DNA from: Vreelandella boliviensis LC1 | Lineage (GTDB): Bacteria; Pseudomonadota; Gammaproteobacteria; Pseudomonadales; Halomonadaceae | Length of the DNA: 64,000 nt | Assembly (NCBI RefSeq): GCF_000236035.1 | Contig: NZ_JH393257.1 | Span: 186,397 to 250,396, forward strand | Direction: 5' to 3' | Shown: piece by piece, positions 57,136 through 64,000 of the stretch | How positions within the stretch are numbered: position 1 is the first letter of the stretch | Layout: each line of letters opens with the position of its first letter | Position numbers and translations under genes: made by a program | The notes under the pieces: model-generated | Seen by the model: the letters and a program-made list of their open reading frames with translations, nothing else | Told to the model about the DNA's origin: nothing | Databases searched by the model: none

Positions 57136-60100
57136 GGTGAAGCATCCAACGTAGCGCTGTGATGGCTGACCAATGGGCCAGACAGTTTACGCAGCGCCAC
57201 GTAGAACACCGGCGTGAGGAACAAGCCAAACAGGGTGACGCCAATCATACCCGCGAACACCGCCGTACCCAGCGCCGCCCGTACCTCGGCTCCCGCGCCG
57301 GTGGCAACCACCGATGGCAACACTGCCGCCGTGAAAGCGATCGACGTCATGATGATCGGCCGCAGCCGCAGCCGGCAGGCTTCAAGGGCTGCTTCCACTG
57401 TGCCCTTGCCCTGCAGTTCAAGCTCGCGGGCGAATTCCACGATCAGGATAGCGTTCTTACACGCCAGGCCAATCAGCACCACCAGCCCCACCTGCACGAA
57501 GATGTTGTTGTCACCCCCGCCAAACCAAACACCAATCAGCGCCGCGAGCATCGACATGGGCACGATCAGAATCACCGCCAGCGGTAGCGTCCAGCTCTCG
57601 TAGAGGGCCGCCAGCACCAGAAATACCAGCAGGATCGACAGCGGGAAGACCACCAGCGCCGCATTCCCTTGAGTGGATTGCTGATAGCTTAAGTCAGTCC
57701 ACTCCAGCGCCATGCCCGGAGGCAGCACCTCTTCCGCCAGAGCGTTGATGGCGTCCATCGCCTGGGCGGAAGAAAGCACGCGTGGGTCAAATTCTCCGGC
57801 TAGGTCTGCTGCTGGGTAGCCGTTGTAGCGCAGCACTGGGTCTGGCCCAAAGGTTTGCGTGATGTTCACCATCGTGCCGATAGGCACCATTTCTCCCTGG
57901 TCGTTGCGGGTGCGCAGGCGGGCGATGTCCTCGACGCTGGCCCGGAAGGGGGCATCCGCTTGGGCGATCACCTGCCAAGTACGCCCAAAGCGATTGAAGT
58001 CATTCACATAGGTCGAGCCAAGATAGGTCTGCAGGGTGTCGAACAGCTCGGTCAAGGGCACGCCCTGAGCCTTGGCCCTCAACCGATCCACCTCGGCATC
58101 CAGCTGCGGCACGTTGGATTGATAGCTGCTGATCGGAAAACCCATTCCCGGCGTTTGCGAAATCGCGCCCTGGAGTTGGGTAACCGCCTCCTGTAGCGCC
58201 CCATAGCCAAGATTGCCGCGGTCCTCGATAAACAGCTGAAACCCGGAACCATTGCCCAGCCCGAGAATCGGCGGTGGCATAAACGAGAATGCAAACCCCT
58301 CTTTTAAGCCGCCAATGCCTTGATTGATTCGGGCATTTATCTCCGCAGCACTCAGGCTGCGCTCACCAAAGGCGCTGAGGGTAAGAAACGCCACACCGGT
58401 GTTGGAGGTGTTAGTGAACTGCAGCGCGTTCAGGCCGGGAAAGGCAATGGCGTGCTCCACGCCCTCGGTCTCCATGGCAATATCCACAACGTCCTGAAGC
58501 ATCTCGTCGGTTCGCTCCAGAGACGCCCCTTCCGGCAGGATGACGCCGGCAATCAGGTAAAGCTTGTCCTGCACTGGAATAAAGCCAGGCGGTACCGCCT
58601 TGAACATCACGCCGGTGCCCAGCAGCAACAGCGCGTAGATCACAAAGACCGCGCCACGATGCTTCAGGGAACGGGCGACGCCGCCCTGGTACTTGTTGGA
58701 GCTGGCGTTAAAGAAACGGTTGAAAGGACGGAAAACCCAGCCAAAAAGCTTATCGATTACGCGGGTGAGTCGATCTTTGGGCGCGTCATGGGGCTTGAGT
58801 AGCATCGCTGCCAACGCAGGCGACAGGGTCAGCGAGTTGATGGTGGAGATCACCGTGGAGATGGCAATCGTCACCGCGAACTGACTATAGAATTGACCGG
58901 TCACCCCCGACAGGAAAGCCATGGGAATAAACACCGCACACAGGACTAGGCCCACGGCGATGATAGGGCCGGATACCTCTTGCATAGCCTGATGAGCAGC
59001 GGCCTGGGGCTTCAGGCCCTCCTCGATGTTCCGCTCCACGTTTTCCACCACCACTATGGCGTCGTCCACCACAATGCCGATGGCCAGCACCAGCCCAAAA
59101 AGGGTCAGCGTGTTGATGGAGTACCCAAGCAGGTAGAGCGCCCCAAAGGTGCCGATCACCGATACCGGCACCGCAAGCAGCGGGATAATAGACGCTCGCC
59201 AGGTCTGCAGGAACAGCGTGACGACCAGCACCACCAGCAGCACGGCTTCCAGCAGCGTCTTCACCACGGACTCAATCGAGTCATTCACGAAGATGGTAGT
59301 GTCGTAAACCGCTTCATACTCCACGCCTTCCGGGAACTGTTCGGACAGCTCGTCCATGGTGGCGACCACCTGCTCTCGGATATCCAGCGCATTGGCGCCC
59401 GGCGCCTGGAATATCCCCACACCCACCGCGTTATTGCTGTCCAACTGCGAGCGCAGCGTATAGTCCCCGGCGCCCATTTCCAGCCGGGCCACATCCGAAA
59501 GCCTGAGTATCTCGCCACCCTCGCCGCGCTTCAGCACGATGTCGCCAAACTCCTCCACCGTTTCCAGCCGCCCACGGGCGTTGATCAGGGTAAGAAAGTC
59601 ACTATCTTCAATGGGTTCGGCACCCAATTGCCCCGCAGAGACCTGCACATTCTGTTCGCGCATGGCCCCGACCACATCACTGGCCGTCAGGCCACGAGCG
59701 GCTATTCGATCAGGATCGAGCCACGCCCGCATGGCGTAGTCCCCTCCGCCGAAGATTTGCGCGTCCCCAATCCCTTCGAGCCGGGCGAGACGATCGCGGA
59801 CATTCAGCCGCACATAGTTGCGCAAATAAAGGGTGTCATATTCACCGCTGGGCGAGGTTAGGTGAACGACCATCAGAAACGTCGGCGACTGTTTCTGGGT
59901 AGTGACACCTTGACGACGCACGGCTTCCGGCAACCTAGCCTCTGCCTGGCTAACGCGGTTCTGTACGCGAACGGCCGCCTGTTCAGCATCGGTACCGGGA
60001 CGGAAGGTGACGGTCATCTGCAGTACGCCATCAGAACCCGCAACAGACTTGAGGTACATCATGTCCTCGACGCCATTGATGGCTTCTTCCAACGGCGTCG

Positions 60101-60290
60101 CCACGGTCTCTGCGATCTCCTTTGGGTTAGCGCCGGGGTAGACCGTGCGAACGACCACCGATGGCGGCACCACGTCCGGGTACTCGCTAATGGGCAGGTT
60201 GGGAATAGAGATCAGCCCCACCGCAAGAATAATGATCGACAGCACCGCCGCAAAAATCGGTCGGTCAACGAAAAAACGGGAGAAATTCAT
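57108..60290 (-). CDS. RND multidrug efflux pump, HAE1 family (AcrB/MexB-like)
   Basis: Proton-driven inner-membrane trimer that exports hydrophobic drugs, 1060 residues with twelve helices in two halves. The helix-4 proton-relay aspartates lie in LVLAIGIVVDDAIVVVENVE (about residues 400-419). The start MNFSRFFVDRPIFAAVLSII is typical. GGAGGAG lies in the seven-base gap after the adaptor gene. No outer-membrane channel gene is adjacent; it may use a channel encoded elsewhere. Confidence 0.96.
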   Translation of the reverse strand: MNFSRFFVDRPIFAAVLSIIILAVGLISIPNLPISEYPDVVPPSVVVRTVYPGANPKEIAETVATPLEEAINGVEDMMYLKSVAGSDGVLQMTVTFRPGTDAEQAAVRVQNRVSQAEARLPEAVRRQGVTTQKQSPTFLMVVHLTSPSGEYDTLYLRNYVRLNVRDRLARLEGIGDAQIFGGGDYAMRAWLDPDRIAARGLTASDVVGAMREQNVQVSAGQLGAEPIEDSDFLTLINARGRLETVEEFGDIVLKRGEGGEILRLSDVARLEMGAGDYTLRSQLDSNNAVGVGIFQAPGANALDIREQVVATMDELSEQFPEGVEYEAVYDTTIFVNDSIESVVKTLLEAVLLVVLVVTLFLQTWRASIIPLLAVPVSVIGTFGALYLLGYSINTLTLFGLVLAIGIVVDDAIVVVENVERNIEEGLKPQAAAHQAMQEVSGPIIAVGLVLCAVFIPMAFLSGVTGQFYSQFAVTIAISTVISTINSLTLSPALAAMLLKPHDAPKDRLTRVIDKLFGWVFRPFNRFFNASSNKYQGGVARSLKHRGAVFVIYALLLLGTGVMFKAVPPGFIPVQDKLYLIAGVILPEGASLERTDEMLQDVVDIAMETEGVEHAIAFPGLNALQFTNTSNTGVAFLTLSAFGERSLSAAEINARINQGIGGLKEGFAFSFMPPPILGLGNGSGFQLFIEDRGNLGYGALQEAVTQLQGAISQTPGMGFPISSYQSNVPQLDAEVDRLRAKAQGVPLTELFDTLQTYLGSTYVNDFNRFGRTWQVIAQADAPFRASVEDIARLRTRNDQGEMVPIGTMVNITQTFGPDPVLRYNGYPAADLAGEFDPRVLSSAQAMDAINALAEEVLPPGMALEWTDLSYQQSTQGNAALVVFPLSILLVFLVLAALYESWTLPLAVILIVPMSMLAALIGVWFGGGDNNIFVQVGLVVLIGLACKNAILIVEFARELELQGKGTVEAALEACRLRLRPIIMTSIAFTAAVLPSVVATGAGAEVRAALGTAVFAGMIGVTLFGLFLTPVFYVALRKLSGPLVSHHSATLDASPHPTSHAQS

Positions 60291-60296
60291 GGCGGT

Positions 60297-61508
60297 TTAC
60301 TCCTCCCTGGACGCAATGGTGGGCTGGGCCTCGGCAATAGGGACAGCGGAAATAGGGGTATCGACAGCTGGGGCGGCCGCTACGCTTTGCGGGCTCACTT
60401 CCATTCCGGGGAAGAACACTTTTTGCACGCCATTGACGATCACTCGATCACCCGCTTGGAGCCCATCGGTAATGACTGTTTGTTCTGCCACCTGCCGCCC
60501 TGTGGTTACCTGGCGCTGCTCTGCCAGGTTATTCTCATTGACGACATAGACGTAGCGGCGATCCTGATTGGTCAGCACTGCCTTGCGATCCACCAGTAAT
60601 GCTTGCTCTAAACGAGCGACCGGCATTTCGACCCGTGCAAACTCTCCAGGCCGAATGCGGCCATCTGGATTGGCCAGCACCGCCCGGAATTGCAGGGTGC
60701 CCGTATTGGGGTTTAAGCGGTTGTCGATAAAGTCCAGGGTGCCCGTGTACTGCCGCTGCGGGTCGCCGCCCAGCTCGATTGTCAGGCTATTCGTCGCGTC
60801 AACGGTCAATAATGCCTGGCTGGCAAACGCGGCCTGCTCATCTGCCTCAAAGTAAACGTGTACCGGATCAATGCTTACCAGCGTGGTCAGCAGGCTCTGA
60901 TCGGCATTGGCCAGATTGCCGCGGGTCACCATTGCCCGACCGGCACGGCCACTGACCGGCGCCGTAATACGGGTATACTCAAGGTCTAGCTCGGCGGTAT
61001 CTAACGCCGCTTGGGCGGCATCCACCATAGCCCGCGCACTGTGCAAAACCGCCTGACGCTGGTCATGCACCTCCTGGGATATGGCCTGGCGACCCAGCAG
61101 CACCCGGGCACGCTCGGCTTCACTACCCGCCTGAGCCAGTTGGCTCCTGGCTTGAGCAAGCTCCGCTTGGGCGGCACCTATACGCGCCTGGTAAGGCCGC
61201 TGGTCGATTAGGAACAACAGATCTCCTTGCTCTACCAGCTCGCCCTCTTCGAATGCCACCTCTTGAATATAGCCGCTAACCCGAGCTCTTAACTCCACCG
61301 TTTCTGCGGCTTCCACACGCCCGGTGAATGACTCACTCAATACCAACGGCTGAGCGACGATTTGCGCTACTTCAACCTCTGGCGGCGGCGTAGGCGCTGC
61401 CGCCTCCTCGCTCTTGGCCTCACAGCCAGCTAGTAAGACCATTATTAGCAAAAACGGGATCACCGCTCGGCTGCTTGCAAAGCGGGCTCTTTGAGACAAA
61501 CTTCCCAT
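60297..61508 (-). CDS. RND efflux periplasmic adaptor lipoprotein (AcrA/MexA-like)
   Basis: A 403-residue membrane fusion lipoprotein. The lipobox VLLAGC places the acylated Cys at residue 29. Lipoyl halves (RARVSGYIQEVAFEEGELVEQ and ITAPVSGRAGRAMVTRG) flank an alpha-helical hairpin, followed by the beta-barrel (VYFEADEQAAF) and the membrane-proximal domain. It is first in the operon with the RND pump gene and divergent from an AraC regulator. Confidence 0.95.
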   Translation of the reverse strand: MGSLSQRARFASSRAVIPFLLIMVLLAGCEAKSEEAAAPTPPPEVEVAQIVAQPLVLSESFTGRVEAAETVELRARVSGYIQEVAFEEGELVEQGDLLFLIDQRPYQARIGAAQAELAQARSQLAQAGSEAERARVLLGRQAISQEVHDQRQAVLHSARAMVDAAQAALDTAELDLEYTRITAPVSGRAGRAMVTRGNLANADQSLLTTLVSIDPVHVYFEADEQAAFASQALLTVDATNSLTIELGGDPQRQYTGTLDFIDNRLNPNTGTLQFRAVLANPDGRIRPGEFARVEMPVARLEQALLVDRKAVLTNQDRRYVYVVNENNLAEQRQVTTGRQVAEQTVITDGLQAGDRVIVNGVQKVFFPGMEVSPQSVAAAPAVDTPISAVPIAEAQPTIASREE

Positions 61509-61691
61509 GATGACTTGCTCCCCTGGCTATCGGTATTCGATAGCAGCGTTCGTTATATAGATGGGTGTCGCGTTGGCAGTTATGTAGTCGGTTAAGCAAC
61601 GCCAGATTCGACCAGAGACCAAGCACCGACCGGATATCAGCTAACATAGGTGAAGTGAGAGCGTGGGAGGTATCAGGTTCCTGCGGGAAGA

Positions 61692-61834
61692 TTGCCTAAT
61701 TCTGTCGTGGCGAGTGAAAGCCTAAATAGGAGTGTGAGGCGAGATAACGACCTATTTCAGTGCATAGGCACAATGACAAGGTGATGACACTGAGTGCGAA
61801 TTGTCGGTTTCTACGGAGTGCTTGCCTAATTCTG
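61692..61834. promoter_or_regulatory. Pair of 13-bp direct repeats, probable AraC-type regulator sites
   Basis: TTGCCTAATTCTG occurs identically at 61692-61704 and 61822-61834 in the 397-bp divergent gap between the RND operon and the AraC-family gene. AraC proteins typically bind such direct repeats, and the spacing of 130 bp would allow looping. The rest of the gap shows no gene. Confidence 0.6.
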
Positions 61835-61905
61835 CAAAACAAGCCGAAAAGCCTTCGATTCCTCAAGCAAGGGCATATACTGCAAACTGTTAAGGAGAAG
61901 AGCCC

Positions 61906-62865
61906 GTGACCGTTATCGCACCTGAACAGATCACCCATTTCAGCGACAGCCTGCCGCAGCAATTGAGCCACATCGTCCGCCGCTGGTCGCCCCTGGAAAC
62001 ACTTCAGGACACGGCGATTGCCGAAGTTCAACTGGTGCGCACTGACGCCCCTTCCAGTTTTCACTGCGCCGTCTATGAACCGTGCCTGTCCTTTGTCATT
62101 CAGGGCAGCAAGACCGTGTTACTGGGTGACAAGGAGATCGTTTACACCGGCCCCAGCTACATGGCGAGCGCCGTTCACTTACCGGTGGTAGGCAGGATTG
62201 ACCATGCCTCTCCAGAAAAACCCTTCCTGGCGGTAAAAGTCTCTGTGGATCCTCAGGAAGTAGCGGGGCTGATACTGGAACTGGGTGATAAGGCACCGCT
62301 TGGGGGGAATGATGCTATCTGCCCCGAGATGGACTGCGGATTAACGTCGGCTCCCATGGATGCCCGTATGCAGGGCGCGCTCTTTCGCTTATTAAGCCTG
62401 CTCGACTCCCCGGAAGATATTAAGGTGCTTTCGCCCTTGGCCCGGCGGGAGCTGATCTACCGGGCATTAATGGGCGCACTGGGGCCACATATGCGCCGAT
62501 TTGCCGCCTCTGACTCCCAAGCTAGTCGGATTGCGCAGGTTATCTACACCCTTAAAGAGCACTATGCCCAGCCGCTTAAGATCCGTGAGCTGGCAGACGC
62601 GGCCAATATGAGCGAATCGACGCTTTATCACAGTTTCCGTCAAGTCACTCGCATGTCGCCCCTGCAGTACCAGAAGAAGCTTCGCTTGCATGAAGCCCGG
62701 CGGCTAATGCTGGCCGAAGGACTGGAAGCGGCCACCGCCAGCTATCGTGTGGGTTACGAAAGCCCTTCCCACTTCAGCCGCGAATATAGCCGCATGTTTG
62801 GCGCGCCACCTCGCGCTGACGTTAGCCAGTTGCGAGGTGCACACGCTTTATCACAGCCCGCCTAG
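61906..62865 (+). CDS. AraC-family transcriptional regulator with AraC_N domain
   Basis: A 319-residue regulator: an N-terminal cupin-like AraC_N domain (YEPCLSFVIQGSKTVLLGDKE, then DHASPEKPFLAVKVSVD) and a C-terminal double helix-turn-helix (KIRELADAANMSESTLYHSFR near residue 225 and ASYRVGYESPSHFSREYSRMFG near 280). The start is GTG with AAGGAG eight bases upstream. It is divergent from the RND operon and most likely regulates it together with its own expression. The domain type is shared with YqhC-like regulators that respond to aldehydes; the ligand here is unknown. Confidence 0.92.
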   Translation: MTVIAPEQITHFSDSLPQQLSHIVRRWSPLETLQDTAIAEVQLVRTDAPSSFHCAVYEPCLSFVIQGSKTVLLGDKEIVYTGPSYMASAVHLPVVGRIDHASPEKPFLAVKVSVDPQEVAGLILELGDKAPLGGNDAICPEMDCGLTSAPMDARMQGALFRLLSLLDSPEDIKVLSPLARRELIYRALMGALGPHMRRFAASDSQASRIAQVIYTLKEHYAQPLKIRELADAANMSESTLYHSFRQVTRMSPLQYQKKLRLHEARRLMLAEGLEAATASYRVGYESPSHFSREYSRMFGAPPRADVSQLRGAHALSQPA

Positions 62866-62999
62866 GTGCCAATCTTTTAAGCGGGCATTCTTAAATATTT
62901 AAACCGTTACCCCTTCGTTTCAAATCACTCAACAACACCACTTTTAAAAGGTAAAAAAAACGCTAAAAATCATTAAACATTAAAATCCCAACAAAATAA

Positions 63000-63020
63000 G
63001 CTAACACACACATTGTTAGC
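63000..63020. promoter_or_regulatory. Inverted repeat in the mntP upstream region
   Basis: GCTAACA and TGTTAGC form a perfect 7-bp inverted repeat with a 7-nt spacer, in the AT-rich gap 62866-63202. A second small hairpin (ACATGG / CCATGT) lies at 63133-63154. I find no yybP-ykoY manganese riboswitch signature, which precedes mntP in E. coli. Confidence 0.45.
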
Positions 63021-63202
63021 CACGGCTATATTAGTTCGCATCTACAAACTTTATTTTTCAACCAGCCTGCTTATTTAAGCATTAAAGCATGCTAGCATTC
63101 GTCGCTATTAACCACCCTATATTTACACTCAGACATGGTTTTTTAATGCCATGTTCTTGGGTTTATATACTCGGTACTTTTCAGCGAGAGAATGTATCTT
63201 TT

Positions 63203-63763
63203 ATGACTCCCATCACCCTGCTATTCCTGGCTGTTTCTATGTCAGCGGATGCCTTTGCCGCCTCTATCAGCAAAGGCGCTGAGCTGCAAAAGCCCCGGTT
63301 CCGCCATGCAGTGGGTATTGGCTTGGTATTTGGCATAATCGAAGCTATAACGCCTCTACTAGGCTGGGCGGCTGGCAAGGCGGCACAACAGTATGTGCAG
63401 GCCTGGGATCACTGGGTAGCCTTTACCCTGTTGTCGGTGATTGGCCTACATATGATTTATGCCGGGCTCAAAAAAGAGAACAAGATAGAGCACCGTAAGC
63501 AAACCTTCTGGCTATTAATCCTAACCGCCACCGCCACCAGCATCGATGCCATGGCCGTCGGCGCTAGTCTTGCGTTTATCGATGCCAGTATCATCGCCAC
63601 CAGCCTGGCTATCGGCCTCGCGACTACGGTAATGGCATCTATGGGCACACTCCTGGGCAATAAGCTTGGCAAGTTTGTTGGTCACTGGGCAGAGCTTATC
63701 GGTGGTGTTGTGCTGATCGGAATTGGCTTAGCAGTATTGGCAGAGCATACGGCGTTTTTTTGA
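63203..63763 (+). CDS. mntP: Manganese efflux pump MntP
   Basis: A 186-residue inner-membrane exporter with six helices. MntP signatures: VSMSADAFAASISKGA near residue 10 and ATATSIDAMAVGASLAF near 113, each containing the essential Asp. The start at 63203 gives the usual family length; an upstream ATG at 63089 would add 38 unsupported residues. The ribosome site is weak. Confidence 0.94.
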   Translation: MTPITLLFLAVSMSADAFAASISKGAELQKPRFRHAVGIGLVFGIIEAITPLLGWAAGKAAQQYVQAWDHWVAFTLLSVIGLHMIYAGLKKENKIEHRKQTFWLLILTATATSIDAMAVGASLAFIDASIIATSLAIGLATTVMASMGTLLGNKLGKFVGHWAELIGGVVLIGIGLAVLAEHTAFF

Positions 63764-63884
63764 ATAATTCCCGCCCCGCCAACCTTCCTATTGCCCCAGT
63801 CCATTAGGGCTTCAACCTGTACTGTTCGAGTTTAAGGGAGTAGGGTAGCCCTCTGGATCGACTCCCCCAGCGCTTTGTTTGGAT

Positions 63885-64000
63885 TCACTGTGGAAGTCCA
63901 TCTGCCTCCCTATTTAAGGCGTTTCCAACGCCTGACACTTGCACGACCAGATCGCCAACCGTGATCTCATCTCGCTACAGACATAACTAGGAAGTTGATC
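63885..64000 (-). CDS. Possible 3' end of a minus-strand gene entering from the right edge
   Basis: A frame open from the right edge ends with TGA at 63885-63887 and would encode about 37 residues ending ALNREADGLPQ. It is too short to recognise. The remainder of 63764-63884 shows no gene. A small hairpin GGCGTT/AACGCC lies inside this frame near 63925. Confidence 0.25.

Noticed and set aside
63885-64000. Insertion-sequence end at the right edge
   Set aside because: A short open frame and a 6-bp hairpin are present, but no terminal inverted repeat or transposase motif can be identified.
1-64000. CRISPR arrays, tRNA or rRNA genes
   Set aside because: No regularly spaced repeats of CRISPR size, no cloverleaf-like tRNA sequence and no rRNA-like stretch were found on either strand; the only tandem repeats have periods of 14-24 bp and two to three copies.

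Overview
The window reads as the chromosome of a moderately GC-rich gammaproteobacterium. The mix of genes (several TRAP and tripartite tricarboxylate transport genes, OsmC/Ohr proteins, periplasmic-glucan genes, YghU, YaeQ, RbbA) fits Halomonadaceae such as Halomonas; this is an inference from content, not a database match. No rRNA, tRNA, CRISPR array, intact insertion sequence or phage module was seen.

Layout. 0-5.7 kb: housekeeping and stress genes (Nudix hydrolase, 2OG-Fe(II) oxygenase, L,D-transpeptidase, PRC-barrel protein, OsmC, DMT exporter, MOSC protein). 5.8-14.1 kb: a sugar-acid (probably gluconate) region on the minus strand: GntR-type repressor, gluconokinase, a TctBCA transporter and a DctPQM TRAP transporter. 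The two transporter operons have matching promoters (TTGACA, 17 bp, TAGCCT) followed by the same operator GTTACCGGTAAC, and a broken copy of the gntR 5' end lies between them. 14.2-21.3 kb: OhrR/Ohr, racemase, two GST-like proteins, small membrane proteins, an LpxR-like lipid A deacylase, YaeQ and a LysE exporter. 21.4-28.2 kb: a fatty-acid beta-oxidation operon (acyl-CoA dehydrogenase, acyl-CoA ligase, 3-hydroxyacyl-CoA dehydrogenase, enoyl-CoA hydratase) with a PsrA-like operator, then an MFS transporter. 28.6-35.0 kb: an RbbA-YhhJ-YhiI type ABC efflux operon with its own outer-membrane lipoprotein. 35.4-41.4 kb: methyltransferase, VOC protein, an acyltransferase between two paralogous membrane proteins, ManC and a sulfatase-fold membrane enzyme. 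41.6-45.2 kb: opgGH for osmoregulated periplasmic glucans.

45.2-54.5 kb is the most interesting part. It holds a creatininase-family amidohydrolase, a GTP cyclohydrolase II with an extra N-terminal domain, a stand-alone RibD-type pyrimidine reductase, a flippase-like membrane protein, a glycosyltransferase-methyltransferase fusion, a PTPS/QueD-fold protein that has lost canonical metal and catalytic residues, a zinc-less MDR dehydrogenase and a CDP-alcohol phosphatidyltransferase. Together they look like a dedicated pathway from GTP to a glycosylated or lipid-linked pyrimidine or pterin-like product, distinct from ordinary riboflavin synthesis. The flippase reading frame has no stop at its expected end and runs antisense through the whole reductase gene.

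54.5-64 kb: GFA protein, LysR regulator with a divergent SbtA bicarbonate transporter, an RND efflux pair with a divergent AraC regulator, and MntP.

A recurring small-scale feature is short tandem duplications (14-24 bp period) at the 3' ends of genes, several spanning the stop codon.
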